DNA of 38,438 nt from positions 1 through 38,438 of the forward strand of contig CAOKJJ010000026.1 of the NCBI GenBank assembly GCA_948468465.1, written 5' to 3'. The notes under the pieces are model-generated. The model worked only from the letters and a program-made list of their open reading frames with translations, made no database searches and was not told the origin of the DNA. The position numbers were made by a program, and so were the translations under genes. Numbering within the stretch: position 1 is the first letter of the stretch; each line of letters starts with the position of its first letter. This stretch comes from an uncultured Eubacterium sp. (GTDB lineage: Bacteria > Bacillota_A > Clostridia > Lachnospirales > Lachnospiraceae). This document shows positions 1-6,742 of this stretch, in pieces.

Positions 1-210
1 TTTCAGGACATACAGGTATACCCTTGTGGTGTTTCAAGGCTTTCTGCCTGTTGATTAAAGAACAAAGTTCTAAGAACCTTGTTCTTCGGACATTATAAAA
101 TCCAAATGTCACAGAAATGTCCGAAGCGGCATAAAAAATACGGCTGAAATGTTACAGCGGACAACTTTTTTCATCCTATGCCCGGATTCCTTTCCAGAAT
201 ATTTGTCTAT
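1..210. other. Gene-free left edge with two inverted repeats
   Basis: No coding sequence is convincing here. Two inverted repeats are visible. The first is 58-71 against 73-86, a 14-bp arm with one mismatch and a one-base spacer. The second is 85-94 against 116-125, a perfect 10-bp arm with a 21-nt spacer. They abut each other, so the segment could fold as two consecutive hairpins or hold paired operator sites for a gene off the left edge. No run of T follows either hairpin on the plus strand, so I do not call a terminator. Confidence 0.4.
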
Positions 211-231
211 CTAAATCCCATAAATCTTTTT

Positions 232-267
232 GGGGTGCAGACAGTCTTCGTCAGCTGTCTGCACCCC
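232..267. repeat. 13-bp perfect inverted repeat
   Basis: Positions 232-244 (GGGGTGCAGACAG) are the exact reverse complement of 255-267, with a 10-nt loop. The stem is GC-rich like a terminator, but neither side carries a T-tract in the correct orientation. It sits downstream of the broken secreted-protein gene on the minus strand, inside the alternate-frame tail of that gene. Confidence 0.5.
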
Positions 268-355
268 GCCTCTTTCATCCTATATTCATCTTCATCTTCC
301 TCATACTCATAGCCATCTTCGTCCTCTCTCCGTCTTTTGACGACATGCATTGTGA

Positions 356-601
356 TCAGCCCGCCGGCTGGCTTTCTGTTGTGGCAGGGGCCTGCGTCGG
401 GGAAGGAGTCTTTGCAGCTGAATTCAGGCAGGTCAGGACATACGATTTACTGCCGTCGATTTCCAGCTGCTCCGGCTGGGCAACCTGAAGCTCCGTGCCA
501 TCGGTCCCCTGCGGCTCTGCCCAAACGGGTACTACGGAGAAGCAAAGGATACACATCATAACAAGAGCCAGCAAAAGCCCGGTTTTATGTTTTGCTCTCA
601 T
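356..601 (-). CDS. Small secreted protein, probably a broken remnant
   Basis: 81 residues. I start at 601 because a good ribosome site (GGAGG, 7 nt upstream) precedes that ATG and it puts a signal peptide at the N-terminus: basic MRAKHKTG, a hydrophobic stretch, then VWA-EP as the likely cleavage site. The mature part is short, acidic and Pro/Thr/Ser-rich (SPTQAPATTESQPAG). It contains no recognisable domain. Immediately after the stop, another frame (positions 355 down to 211) continues with MHVVKRRREDEDGYEYEEDE, which looks like a cytoplasmic tail following a membrane anchor. I therefore suspect that a longer surface protein lost its middle, including its membrane segment, and shifted frame. 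It could instead be a real short secreted peptide. Function unknown. Confidence 0.5.
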   Translation of the reverse strand: MRAKHKTGLLLALVMMCILCFSVVPVWAEPQGTDGTELQVAQPEQLEIDGSKSYVLTCLNSAAKTPSPTQAPATTESQPAG

Positions 602-631
602 GATTATTACCTCCAATTTCATTTTCATAAT

Positions 632-667
632 TTGGGAGCCGGACAGAACTTTCCCGCCGGCTCCCAA
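632..667. terminator. GC-rich hairpin between glycosyltransferase and secreted-protein genes
   Basis: Positions 632-642 (TTGGGAGCCGG) pair perfectly with 657-667 around a 14-nt loop. It lies after the glycosyltransferase gene on the minus strand, 31 nt before the start of the next gene. The T-tract is poor on both strands, so termination is likely from its position but not proven. Confidence 0.5.
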
Positions 668-676
668 TGTTTCCTC

Positions 677-778
677 TTATGCTTTATTTTTCTCTTTTTT
701 CTTAGGAACTGAAACATCTTTCAAAACCACTATACCATATATTCCAATTGCCAATGCATGGAAAACTGCCAGGTCAGC
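677..778 (-). pseudogene. Possible C-terminal remnant of a membrane protein
   Basis: Overlapping the end of the glycosyltransferase gene in another frame is a 33-residue open stretch without a start codon. It reads as one hydrophobic membrane helix (LAVFHALAIGIYGIVVL) followed by a basic tail (VPKKKEKNKA) and a TAA stop. That layout is typical of the last helix of a multi-pass membrane protein. An in-frame TAG lies immediately upstream. I read it as leftover coding sequence from a deletion. Chance is possible at this length. Confidence 0.25.
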
Positions 779-1724
779 CTATTTTAGGAATCGTGTCATC
801 GCTGCATTCACTAATAATATAATGAGGACGTTTTTTTGTCTCTGTATACGTTTTTCCGATATACTGCCCAATCACGCCCATGCAGAACAACTGACATCCT
901 CCCATAAAAATATTGACACACATCGTAGATGCCCAGCCTTGTACCGGATCTCCAAACAAAAGCTTGCGGACAGCGATAAAAACAATAGCAAGAAAAGAAA
1001 ATCCGGTACAAAAAATCCCAAGCCACGAAGCAATCGAAAGCGGCACCTGTGAAAAGCTGACAATTCCGTCAATAGAATATTTAAACAGCTTCCAAAAGCT
1101 CCACTTTGTCTCTCCTGCAGCACGTTCCGCATTCTGGTAAGGATACCAATAGGTTCGAAATCCAATCCAGCCAAATATTCCCTTTGAAAAACGGTTCTGT
1201 TCACTGACTGCTACAACTGCATCAGCCATTTCCTTTTTCATCAGTCGGTAATCGCGCGCACCGTCTGCAATATCGACATCTGACAGCTTTCGAATCAGCT
1301 TGTAGAACATGGCGGCAAAAAAAGACCGGATGAAAGGCTCTCCTTCTCTGCTGATTCTTCTGGCCGCAACGCTGTCATACTCACCAGTCTCCAGTATGTG
1401 TATCATTTCCGGCAAAATAGACGGCGGATCTTGTAAATCTGCATCCATAACCGCTACATAATCTCCAGAAGCGATACGGAATCCGGCGTACATTGCGGCT
1501 TCTTTTCCAAAGTTTCTTGAAAATGAGATGTATTTAACATAAGTTCTTTTCCTTGCAAGCTCACGAAGAATGCATAATGTCCCATCGCTGGAGCCGTCAT
1601 TTATATAAAACACCTCGAATGTATACCCTTTTAACTCTTCGATGATTTCTGTCAGTACTGAATCAAAGGCTGTCAGGCTTTCTGCCTCATTATAACATGG
1701 AACGATCAAGCTGATATTTTTCAT
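774..1724 (-). CDS. GtrB/DPM1-like family 2 glycosyltransferase
   Basis: 316 residues. The N-terminal two thirds is a GT-A family 2 catalytic domain, with LIVPCYNEAESL at the start, NDGSSDGT (nucleotide binding) near residue 44, and DADLQDPP (the DXD-type metal site) near residue 95. The C-terminus has two hydrophobic helices, as in undecaprenyl-phosphate glucosyltransferases of the GtrB/YkoT type. Proteins of this layout move a sugar from a nucleotide donor onto polyprenyl phosphate at the inner membrane face. The divergent multi-pass protein at 1911 is the kind of partner that uses such a lipid-linked sugar. RBS AAAGGA lies upstream of the ATG. The sugar cannot be told from sequence. Length is normal for the family. 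Confidence 0.88.
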   Translation of the reverse strand: MKNISLIVPCYNEAESLTAFDSVLTEIIEELKGYTFEVFYINDGSSDGTLCILRELARKRTYVKYISFSRNFGKEAAMYAGFRIASGDYVAVMDADLQDPPSILPEMIHILETGEYDSVAARRISREGEPFIRSFFAAMFYKLIRKLSDVDIADGARDYRLMKKEMADAVVAVSEQNRFSKGIFGWIGFRTYWYPYQNAERAAGETKWSFWKLFKYSIDGIVSFSQVPLSIASWLGIFCTGFSFLAIVFIAVRKLLFGDPVQGWASTMCVNIFMGGCQLFCMGVIGQYIGKTYTETKKRPHYIISECSDDTIPKIG

Positions 1725-1735
1725 GTTCCAATTCC

Positions 1736-1813
1736 TTTCTGCTGTTTAGCGGACGATGCTGCACCAGTCCATGCTTTCTGCTGCTTAGCGGACGATGCTG
1801 CACCAATTCCATG
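1736..1813. repeat. Tandem duplication of a ~38-bp unit upstream of the glycosyltransferase
   Basis: Unit 1 (1736-1773) and unit 2 (1775-1813) share TTAGCGGACGATGCTGCACC and flanking TTTCTGCTG, differing at a few bases and one insertion. The unit covers the ribosome-binding region of the glycosyltransferase gene on the minus strand, so the duplication has lengthened its 5' leader. Read on the minus strand, the two units keep an open frame from an ATG at 1813. Confidence 0.75.
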
Positions 1814-1863
1814 TTTTCATAAATAAAAATTTCTCCGGCACTTCTCTTTTCACACAGTTATGC

Positions 1864-1869
1864 TATAAT
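1864..1869 (+). promoter_or_regulatory. Extended -10 promoter for the DUF6056-like gene
   Basis: TATAAT at 1864-1869 is preceded by TGC, giving the extended -10 form TGnTATAAT. No good -35 is seen at the expected distance, which is usual for extended -10 promoters. It lies 41 nt upstream of the ATG at 1911. Confidence 0.6.
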
Positions 1870-1910
1870 GTCTTACAGAAAATACACATTGCAGATAAGG
1901 AGAATGTTTC

Positions 1911-3269
1911 ATGAAACAGCTGTTTACTCAAAAAAATGTGGCTGTCTTTGCAGCCTTTGCCATTGCGGCAGCTATGTTCGCAATTAATTTCCTGACACCG
2001 CATATTGCGGATGATTATTCCAACCTGCCCGTTACCGTCTGGGGAACCGAAGAGCCGCTGAAAGATTTCGCGGGCCTGACGCGCTCCGTTCAAAATTTTT
2101 ACACTGATTGGGGAGGACGTGTAGAAGGCCACATTTTTGCCGCACTGCTGCTGTCTGCCGCTCCATCTTTGGCGGACCTGCTCAATACGCTGTGCTATAT
2201 GCTCGCCACGCTGTTCATTTACCTGATCTGCAAAAGAAAGGACAGTCACAGCCTGCCGCTATATCTTAGCATCCATGCACTGATCTGGATCTGTGTGCCG
2301 GATTACGGGCAGGTTATGTTCTGGATCTGCGGAGCGGCCAATTATTTATGGACTTCTGTCATTGTTTTAGCCCTGCTTTATCTATATCACCATTATGCCG
2401 TTTCCGGCGGCACGCTGTTTACCGGAAAAAATATTTTGGGCCTTCCATCCTTCCTGCTTGGTTTTTTAGCCGGATTTGCAATGGAAAATATGAGTGCCGG
2501 GATGCTTGTGATTCTTACATTGTATCTCGTCTCTTTTTATCGGCATCACAGAAGAATCCAATTTCCGATCATAGCCGCATATTTCGGAAGCCTGCTGGGG
2601 TTTGCCTTTTTAGTATTTGCACCAGGAAATCAGGCCCGCGCGGAAGCGGAAATTGAATTGTCACTGCTGTTCAAGTTTTTTATCATATGCTATTACTGGG
2701 TCTTTTTTGCAGGCATTCTGACGGTTCTATGGCTTATGCTGTACATGCTTGTCCAAAAAATCCTGCCGAGCAGCGCAAAAGAGACGGTTTTTGAATCGTT
2801 TTCGTATATATGCGGCGCGATAGCTTCTGCATACTGTATGCTGGCAGCGCCGTCTTCCCCGGAACGGACATGGTATATCGTATGCATTTATGCACTGTCT
2901 GCCGCCGGTATTCTATACAGCCTGCTGGAACCTCATCAGCAGCCGGCTGTGAAAAACGCTGTCAGAACAGCAGTGGCCGGCTTAATGATATTTTTGTTTG
3001 TCTCTATAGCGGATACAGGCATCAGCAGTTACGAGATTTCCGTACAGACCAGGGAACGTGAGTCTTATATCCTGGAGCAGAAATCACTCGGCATACTGGA
3101 CATCTGCACACCTGTTATCTCACACCGTTATCCGCTCCGTTCCTGCCACGACGCTTTGGTCGGACTGTCTGATATTACAGCCGACCCTGAATTTTGGATT
3201 AACCGAGCTGTCGCGAAATATTATGGCATAAATTCCATTACCGGAGTGTCTCCTTTGGTAAAGGAATAA
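1911..3269 (+). CDS. Multi-pass membrane protein, DUF6056-like
   Basis: 452 residues with about ten hydrophobic membrane segments. The first helix is followed by an extracytoplasmic loop with HIADDYSNLPV and, further on, WGGRVEGH. This DD...W.GR arrangement in the first loop recalls DUF6056 and other GT-C-like/GtrII-like membrane glycosyltransferases, where the acidic pair is thought to be catalytic. The start is supported by AAGGAG 8 nt upstream and an extended -10 promoter. It faces away from the GtrB-like gene at 774-1724, and together they could form a lipid-linked sugar donor/acceptor pair that decorates a surface polymer. That pairing is inference, and the family call rests on motif resemblance only. 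Confidence 0.7.
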   Translation: MKQLFTQKNVAVFAAFAIAAAMFAINFLTPHIADDYSNLPVTVWGTEEPLKDFAGLTRSVQNFYTDWGGRVEGHIFAALLLSAAPSLADLLNTLCYMLATLFIYLICKRKDSHSLPLYLSIHALIWICVPDYGQVMFWICGAANYLWTSVIVLALLYLYHHYAVSGGTLFTGKNILGLPSFLLGFLAGFAMENMSAGMLVILTLYLVSFYRHHRRIQFPIIAAYFGSLLGFAFLVFAPGNQARAEAEIELSLLFKFFIICYYWVFFAGILTVLWLMLYMLVQKILPSSAKETVFESFSYICGAIASAYCMLAAPSSPERTWYIVCIYALSAAGILYSLLEPHQQPAVKNAVRTAVAGLMIFLFVSIADTGISSYEISVQTRERESYILEQKSLGILDICTPVISHRYPLRSCHDALVGLSDITADPEFWINRAVAKYYGINSITGVSPLVKE

Positions 3270-3331
3270 AATCATAAATTTTTCCGCGGTCATATATGGT
3301 TGCGGCTGCAAAAAATGTTCTGCCTTTTACC

Positions 3332-3362
3332 AGAGAGGTGAAAATAATTACATCGCCTCTCT
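3332..3362 (+). terminator. Weak hairpin after the DUF6056-like gene
   Basis: AGAGAGGTG (3332-3340) pairs with CGCCTCTCT (3354-3362), with one G-T pair. It is followed by a T-rich but interrupted stretch. It lies between two convergent transcription units and is the only plausible terminator there. Confidence 0.4.
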
Positions 3363-3435
3363 GCCTTTACTTGTTTAGATCTAAATTTTTGGATTTTCTG
3401 AAAGAAAAGAGCGGCTGCAAGTTCCTCTCTCTGTC

Positions 3436-3639
3436 TTACTGCTGTTTACTTATTTCTAAATCCTCTGTGGAAATTCCCAGCATTTGCAATTCCGCTCTTG
3501 CTATTTTCTCTTGATACTCCACTTCTTCCTGTCCATGCCTTTTGATTCGCTGGATATTTACATATTTTTCAATGGCGACCCGCTTCATTTCCTGTTCATC
3601 CATTTGTTCTAAAACCTTCCTATTTTCCTTTCCGTTCAT
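3436..3639 (-). CDS. Small charged helical protein, last gene of the small-gene operon
   Basis: 67 residues, very rich in Glu, Lys, Arg and Gln, predicted by eye to be almost entirely alpha-helical with no membrane segment. I do not recognise the family. It is 30 nt downstream of the 55-aa gene and in the same orientation as three other tiny genes, so it probably belongs to that transcript. The ribosome site is weak (GAGAAG). Proteins like this are common cargo of integrative elements in Clostridia, but that is only a contextual guess. Confidence 0.55.
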   Translation of the reverse strand: MNGKENRKVLEQMDEQEMKRVAIEKYVNIQRIKRHGQEEVEYQEKIARAELQMLGISTEDLEISKQQ

Positions 3640-3669
3640 CGCTTCTCAATGTATCCGCTCTGCATTTCC

Positions 3670-3837
3670 CTATTCGTCTTTTTTCTGCTCCTCTGTTTCT
3701 TCTTTGAATCCGGCTAAATGTTTGCGGATTTCTTTGTTCATCTCCCTCACTTCGTCCATTGTCTGACACTTGTCAGTTGCTGTTGTAATCAGCCATGCTA
3801 TGAATTGCATTTGTTTATCTGTCATAACCTCTGCCAT
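3670..3837 (-). CDS. Small protein MAEVMTDKQ..., unknown function
   Basis: 55 residues. The open frame extends further upstream, but I choose the ATG at 3837 because GGAGGAGAGGAT lies directly before it. The sequence starts MAEVMTDKQMQFIAWLITT and ends in a charged helix (KEETEEQKKDE). It has no enzymatic motif. The opening MAEVMTDKQ resembles short uncharacterised proteins often seen in mobile regions of Lachnospiraceae (from memory). It is third in the small-gene operon. Confidence 0.55.
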   Translation of the reverse strand: MAEVMTDKQMQFIAWLITTATDKCQTMDEVREMNKEIRKHLAGFKEETEEQKKDE

Positions 3838-3931
3838 ATCCTCTCCTCCGTTCTTTGCCGGATTTCCATGTATCATATGATAATACTATCACCATATACC
3901 TATACTATTCTTTTGATATTTTTCCTTATAT

Positions 3932-4105
3932 CTAAGCATTTCGATATCCGCCTGTTTCTTGATAGACCAAATCAATTCCTTTTCTTACAATATCAGTCTT
4001 AGACATATTGGTTCTTTCCATACAGAATTTTAGTTTTTCCATATCATCATCAGACAAACGAAAACTTTCTCTATTATTTTTGGGAGTATCTGTCGGCCTG
4101 CCCAT
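3932..4105 (-). CDS. Ribbon-helix-helix (CopG/Arc-like) DNA-binding protein
   Basis: 57 residues, beginning MGRPTDTPKN and ending ETGGYRNA. The stretch RESFRLSDDDMEKLKFCMER is a beta-strand then helix, and NMSKTDIVRKGIDLVY is the second helix with the turn, the classic RHH layout. Such proteins bind DNA as dimers and usually repress their own operon. It lies 31 nt downstream of the 25-aa gene, under the same promoter, and that promoter contains a 10-bp palindrome that could be its operator. The ribosome site is poor, so it may rely on read-through translation from the upstream gene. Confidence 0.7.
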   Translation of the reverse strand: MGRPTDTPKNNRESFRLSDDDMEKLKFCMERTNMSKTDIVRKGIDLVYQETGGYRNA

Positions 4106-4136
4106 TTTTTTCTTTTCTACTTTATATCACTCCCTA

Positions 4137-4214
4137 TCAATGGTAATATGTATTTAGGAGATTGTCCATTAAGTTTGTTGCCTGTTCTTTTTCAGTCATT
4201 TCTAATACTGCCAT
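4137..4214 (-). CDS. 25-aa small protein, relative of the gene at 29227
   Basis: 25 residues starting MAVLEMTEKEQATNLMDNLL. A strong ribosome site (AAAGGAG) lies 6 nt before the ATG, and it is the first frame after a well-formed promoter at 4257-4285. The N-terminus resembles the N-terminus of the 54-aa protein at 29227 (MEVSEMTAKETTNIILRL): same M-V-EMT-KE-TN spacing. It looks like a shortened member of that unidentified family, and may serve as a translated leader for the downstream RHH gene. Confidence 0.5.
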   Translation of the reverse strand: MAVLEMTEKEQATNLMDNLLNTYYH

Positions 4215-4256
4215 GTGATGTCTCCTTTCTGCTCCTTGCCCCTCTAACTATAATTT

Positions 4257-4285
4257 ATTATAACTTATGTCATGACAAAAATCAA
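4257..4285 (-). promoter_or_regulatory. Sigma-A promoter with internal palindrome, small-gene operon
   Basis: On the minus strand, TTGATT (4285-4280), a 17-bp spacer, then TATAAT (4262-4257). Inside the spacer is the perfect 10-bp palindrome TGTCATGACA at 4268-4277. A repressor bound there would block RNA polymerase. The RHH protein encoded two genes downstream is the obvious candidate. Confidence 0.7.
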
Positions 4286-4314
4286 TGGCTTTTTAAACAA
4301 TAAGAATTCATATC

Positions 4315-4349
4315 CAAAACAAAAAAGACAATAGATTTTCTCTACTGCC
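4315..4349 (-). terminator. Intrinsic terminator of the T7SS operon
   Basis: On the minus strand a 9-bp stem, 4349-4341 with 4335-4327 (two G-U pairs) and a 5-nt loop, is followed by TTTTTTGTTTT. It is 18 nt past the stop of the PP2C gene, and no T7SS gene lies beyond it. Confidence 0.75.
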
Positions 4350-4367
4350 CTTTTCTCAATCTAACCG

Positions 4368-5099
4368 CTACAAATCGCAAACAACAATCAAAGAAACATT
4401 ATCCTCTGCTCCATGTTCATATGCCTGATCTAACAATGTCTGCGCAATCATTTCGGGTGTTTTATCCCTTCCCGCTTTCTTCATATATTTTTTAATATTC
4501 TGCTTCGTGCAGTATTTGTACAGTCCATCGCTGCATAACAAAAATACCATACCTGGCTTTAACATATTTGTTATTTTATTGCACCGCATGTTCGCACTGA
4601 TGCCCACGGCGTTATACAGCTTTCCATGACACCGCTCCCAGCCTGCTTCTTTTTCTGCTTTTGTCAGATGCGGCTGATTCTCCCATACCTCATCCACCGT
4701 AATCTGCCTGCATTGATATCTGTGATATAGATAAACCCTGCTGTCACCTGCATACAGTAACCCATAAGTATCTTGATAAATGAGCAAAAGTGCCATTGTA
4801 GTTCCGCAGATATCCGTTTGATTATACTTTTGATATATTTCTCTTCCTGCCTGTTCTGCAGTCTTTTGTACGGCAGACATAATTCTTTTAAAATCACCAT
4901 CATAATCTTCCTTACAAAAATCTTCCCACCAATCCTGAAATTTTCTGATCATATGCCGGCTTGCTTTTTCTCCCTGACTGTGACCGCCCATTCCATCCGC
5001 AACAACAAACAGGCCCATATCATCTCTGCTGACTGCAAGAACGGCATCCTGATTTGTGCTGCGTACTTTGCCGATATCACAGATTCTGGCATATTTCAT
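4368..5099 (-). CDS. PP2C-type Ser/Thr protein phosphatase
   Basis: 243 residues, the usual length of a bacterial single-domain PP2C (PrpC/Stp type). Visible motifs are VRSTNQDA near residue 13, VVADGMGGHSQGE near residue 32 (first metal-binding Asp), the conserved GTTMALLL and YAGDSRVYL, LLCSDGLY near residue 190, and AEDNVSLIVV at the end (second metal-binding Asp). It removes phosphate from Ser/Thr using two divalent metals. It has no membrane segment, so it acts in the cytoplasm. Its ATG overlaps the stop of the vWA-FHA gene by ATGA, indicating translational coupling. As last gene of the operon it is the natural opponent of the kinase at 11352-14123. Confidence 0.93.
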   Translation of the reverse strand: MKYARICDIGKVRSTNQDAVLAVSRDDMGLFVVADGMGGHSQGEKASRHMIRKFQDWWEDFCKEDYDGDFKRIMSAVQKTAEQAGREIYQKYNQTDICGTTMALLLIYQDTYGLLYAGDSRVYLYHRYQCRQITVDEVWENQPHLTKAEKEAGWERCHGKLYNAVGISANMRCNKITNMLKPGMVFLLCSDGLYKYCTKQNIKKYMKKAGRDKTPEMIAQTLLDQAYEHGAEDNVSLIVVCDL

Positions 5100-6679
5100 A
5101 TATCCTCCTGTCCAAATAACACCTCAAATCTGCATGCGAGCCGTCCTAATTTTAATATATTTCCAGAAAAAATTTCTGTTTCTTCCGTAATTTTTCTGCC
5201 CTCAACAGATGTTCCGTTTTTAGAATTCAAATCTGTAACATAAAACTTATCATTACGCAGTTCTATCTTACAATGCCTGCCGGATACAGATCTGTCATAA
5301 TCCAGCACAATTGTGCATATTCCCTGTGTACGCCCTATGACGACACATTCGTGCATCGGCACCTGAAATGTTCTGGCCGGAGTATGGATATCGGTCAGCA
5401 TAATATGATACGGCGTTTCCATATTTCCTTCTATCTCAGTCTCCGTAACGCTTTCTGCATCGGGCATCCACTCTGTTTCCGTCTGTTCCGGCGTTTTCTG
5501 CGGCTTTATCTGCGCTTCCTGTCTCAAATCATACGGCTGCTCCTGCTTATATTCGGCATTTTCCTCTTTTTTCTTTTTCTTAAGCCATATCGTAAATACC
5601 ACAGCCGACAAAACAATCAGCCCTGCGATTGCCAATGTTATCGGCAGTCCCATTTTCAATATCCGTGCAAATCCGTTCTGCTTGTCTTTTTGGGTATCTT
5701 CTTGTCGGGTATCCTCCTGTGCTGTATGTTCAGATTCGATATGTACCGTTTTCGTATTCGTCTCCTTCATCGGCTGCGGCATTACCATTTCTACGGAAAT
5801 ATCTTCTCCCGCGACAAAAGAAAGCTTCACGGTTTGTCTGCTTCCATCCATCCGCTCATCTGCTGGCACCGCTGAAAGCCTTACAATATCATGATCTTTG
5901 CGCAGCGCCTGATTGATATTCGTAAGTACATCCGCTTCGTTTAGCAGAAAACTGTCGGCACCTGTGAGTCTTGCTATCGCAAACATATTTTTCAGCTGTT
6001 TATGATTATTCTTTTTTCCTGTTTGAACCCCAACCGTATATACCGGAACCGAATGTTCCTTTAATAAATCTGTCAATTCTTCTTTTGTATAACCAATGGA
6101 TTTATGATCCATCCCATCTGAGATTACGACAATTCTGTAAAACACATCCTCTTTCGCCCGCACATATTCAGATAATAAGAGTTCGTACAGTACATCTGTA
6201 AGATAAGTCTGCGTTTTCTCGTAATGAATGTCTTCGGCTGCTTCTAAAAGTCTGCCCTCATCCGACGTATAGTCCGTAAGGTACACCGTTCCTTCATTAA
6301 AGACAGCGAGCGCCATCTGTTCATTTTCCATCCTGTCGGTGATGATGCTTTGGATCAGCTTTGTGATACGCTGCCTGTTCGCCTTTTGCACAGACAGGGA
6401 ATTATCCAGCAAAATCATTGTTTTGACCGGCTGTCTTGTTTCGGACAGCCGACTCCATGTTACAGACGCACAAGCCGCAGTCCCTGTCTGCACCCGTATA
6501 TCCGGCTGTTCATCTCGTACGCCTTTTATGTACAAAACGATTTCCGATTCCCCTGTATATGTCTCGACGACTGCGATGCTGTTTGCTGCTGCCACTTTCT
6601 TTACAGGCAGCAGCAAACAAGACAGCATACACAACAGAATCAGAGCCATCTTTTTTTTATATTTTATGGCCAGTCTCAT
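5096..6679 (-). CDS. Membrane protein: signal peptide, vWA domain, TM helix, FHA domain
   Basis: 527 residues from the ATG at 6679, chosen for its GGAG ribosome site and because it exposes a signal peptide (KYKKKMALILLCMLSCLLL...). Residues about 80-260 form a von Willebrand A domain: the MIDAS motif is DNSLS near residue 91, with VISDGMD further on. A single membrane helix follows near 340-365 (LPITLAIAGLIVLSAVVF), ending in KKKKKEE. The cytoplasmic end has an FHA domain near 440-495 (IGRTQ, SVSGRHCKI, LNSKNGT), which binds phospho-Thr. The topology links an extracellular metal-dependent adhesion domain to a cytoplasmic phosphopeptide reader. Coupled by ATGA overlap to the PP2C gene. Substrate and partner are unknown. 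Confidence 0.88.
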   Translation of the reverse strand: MRLAIKYKKKMALILLCMLSCLLLPVKKVAAANSIAVVETYTGESEIVLYIKGVRDEQPDIRVQTGTAACASVTWSRLSETRQPVKTMILLDNSLSVQKANRQRITKLIQSIITDRMENEQMALAVFNEGTVYLTDYTSDEGRLLEAAEDIHYEKTQTYLTDVLYELLLSEYVRAKEDVFYRIVVISDGMDHKSIGYTKEELTDLLKEHSVPVYTVGVQTGKKNNHKQLKNMFAIARLTGADSFLLNEADVLTNINQALRKDHDIVRLSAVPADERMDGSRQTVKLSFVAGEDISVEMVMPQPMKETNTKTVHIESEHTAQEDTRQEDTQKDKQNGFARILKMGLPITLAIAGLIVLSAVVFTIWLKKKKKEENAEYKQEQPYDLRQEAQIKPQKTPEQTETEWMPDAESVTETEIEGNMETPYHIMLTDIHTPARTFQVPMHECVVIGRTQGICTIVLDYDRSVSGRHCKIELRNDKFYVTDLNSKNGTSVEGRKITEETEIFSGNILKLGRLACRFEVLFGQEDI

Positions 6680-6742
6680 CTTTTTCTCCTTCCACACACA
6701 TATAGATACATAGGGGATGGAATCCTCCATCCCCCAATCTGA

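Noticed and set aside
232..267. Terminator call for the 13-bp inverted repeat
   Set aside because: No T-tract on either strand in the right place, so kept as a repeat only.
495..1052. Plus-strand frame of 185 codons
   Set aside because: It overlaps two minus-strand genes, has no ribosome site and no protein-like composition.
3296..3514. Plus-strand frame of 72 codons after the DUF6056-like gene
   Set aside because: Overlaps a hairpin and the small minus-strand gene; no protein-like features.
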